The notes under the pieces are model-generated. The model did not search any database. It was not told the DNA's origin and saw nothing but the letters and a program-made list of their open reading frames with translations. The position numbers and the translations under genes were made by a program. Shown here piece after piece: positions 63,643 to 64,000 of a stretch of 64,000 nucleotides of DNA. Position 1 is the stretch's first letter, and the number at the start of each line of letters is the position of its first letter. Source of the DNA: Flavobacterium sp. MK4S-17 (GTDB lineage: Bacteria > Bacteroidota > Bacteroidia > Flavobacteriales > Flavobacteriaceae); NCBI RefSeq assembly GCF_009848495.1, contig NZ_WWEP01000018.1:1-64000 (forward strand). Reading direction: 5' to 3'.

Positions 63643-64000
63643 ATGACAGAACAGCCTATTTATATATTAGCTATTGAAAGTTCCTGCGATGACACAGCCG
63701 CTGCTGTATTGCAAAACGGCAAAGTACTGTCAAATGTTGTGGCAAGGCAGTCGGTTCATGAGGAATATGGCGGTGTTGTGCCTGAGCTTGCTTCGCGTGC
63801 GCACCAGCAAAACATTGTACCTGTGGTAGATGTTGCTTTAAACAAGGCAAACATAAGCCGAAACCAATTAAATGCTATTGCATTTACACAGGGGCCGGGA
63901 CTCATGGGATCCTTGCTTGTGGGCAGTTCTTTTGCTAAATCAATGGCACAGGCTTTAAATATCCCGCTAATTGCGGTAAACCATATGCAGGCACATATAC
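63643..64000 (+). CDS. tsaD: TsaD, tRNA threonylcarbamoyladenosine transferase subunit (partial)
   Basis: The first 119 residues before the window ends. [22 protein letters not shown], with the family start IESSCDDT, then [16 protein letters not shown] and [13 protein letters not shown], and the beginning of the metal-binding HMQAH motif. TsaD transfers threonylcarbamoyl to A37 of ANN-decoding tRNAs. The gene is divergent from the second tamB with 71 bases between the two candidate starts. Confidence 0.95.
   Translation, partial: MTEQPIYILAIESSCDDTAAAVLQNGKVLSNVVARQSVHEEYGGVVPELASRAHQQNIVPVVDVALNKANISRNQLNAIAFTQGPGLMGSLLVGSSFAKSMAQALNIPLIAVNHMQAHI

Overview
The window comes from a member of the Bacteroidota, almost certainly a Flavobacteriaceae close to Flavobacterium. 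Evidence read from the sequence: AT-rich DNA; type IX secretion system (T9SS) cargo with type A and type B C-terminal sorting domains; a TamB/TamL pair in which TamL is a lipoprotein; a lipoprotein with the Flavobacterium surface-export signature (Cys-Ser-Asp-Asp-Asp); bacillithiol synthase BshA; promoters of the TTG-N17-TAnnTTTG type; and few Shine-Dalgarno sites. No tRNA, rRNA, CRISPR array, insertion sequence, phage gene or integration site was seen. No stretch over about 300 bases lacks a gene; the largest gaps (about 170-245 bases) hold promoters, terminators or a small tandem repeat.

Layout. 1-11.3 kb: surface/secreted proteins, namely the C-terminal part of a repeat-rich type B adhesin, a secreted endonuclease I and a 2125-residue type A multidomain protein. 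11.3-15.3 kb (minus): an rRNA pseudouridine synthase, then a copper module (HMA chaperone, CopA ATPase, and an AraC regulator with its own HMA-like metal domain). 15.3-23.4 kb: tamB-tamL and a predicted surface lipoprotein. 23.4-34.3 kb: housekeeping and stress genes (NDH-2, BrkB, flavin-type stress protein, GNATs, DUF421, DJ-1/PfpI, dienelactone hydrolase, DUF3667, M28 peptidase). 34.3-38.7 kb: corA-DUF1003 and two histidine-degradation genes, hutI and hutG, flanking a coiled-coil membrane protein. 38.8-41.8 kb: DEAD-box helicase, small proteins and a secreted EEP-family hydrolase.

41.8-52.2 kb (minus): a long co-directional run. It holds an amidase, an MCE protein, a two-subunit Fe-S electron-transfer module interrupted by a HAD phosphatase, a conserved unknown, a GH3/beta-lactamase fusion, DUF1801, bshA and a PrcB-like lipoprotein. 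52.2-55.4 kb: LptD and RidA. 55.4-58.8 kb (minus): pfkA, gapA, a BadF-type sugar kinase and methylglyoxal synthase, which together make a glycolysis/bypass cluster. 59.0-63.6 kb (minus): a second, unpaired TamB. 63.6-64 kb: the start of tsaD.

Envelope biogenesis is the dominant theme: two TamB proteins, TamL, LptD, MlaD, amidase and GH3. The most interesting signals outside genes are start-codon-proximal hairpins, a 58-bp perfect palindrome terminator, a 98-base C-free leader carrying a 13-base tandem repeat, and two complete promoters that constrain the start codons of lptD and the second tamB.
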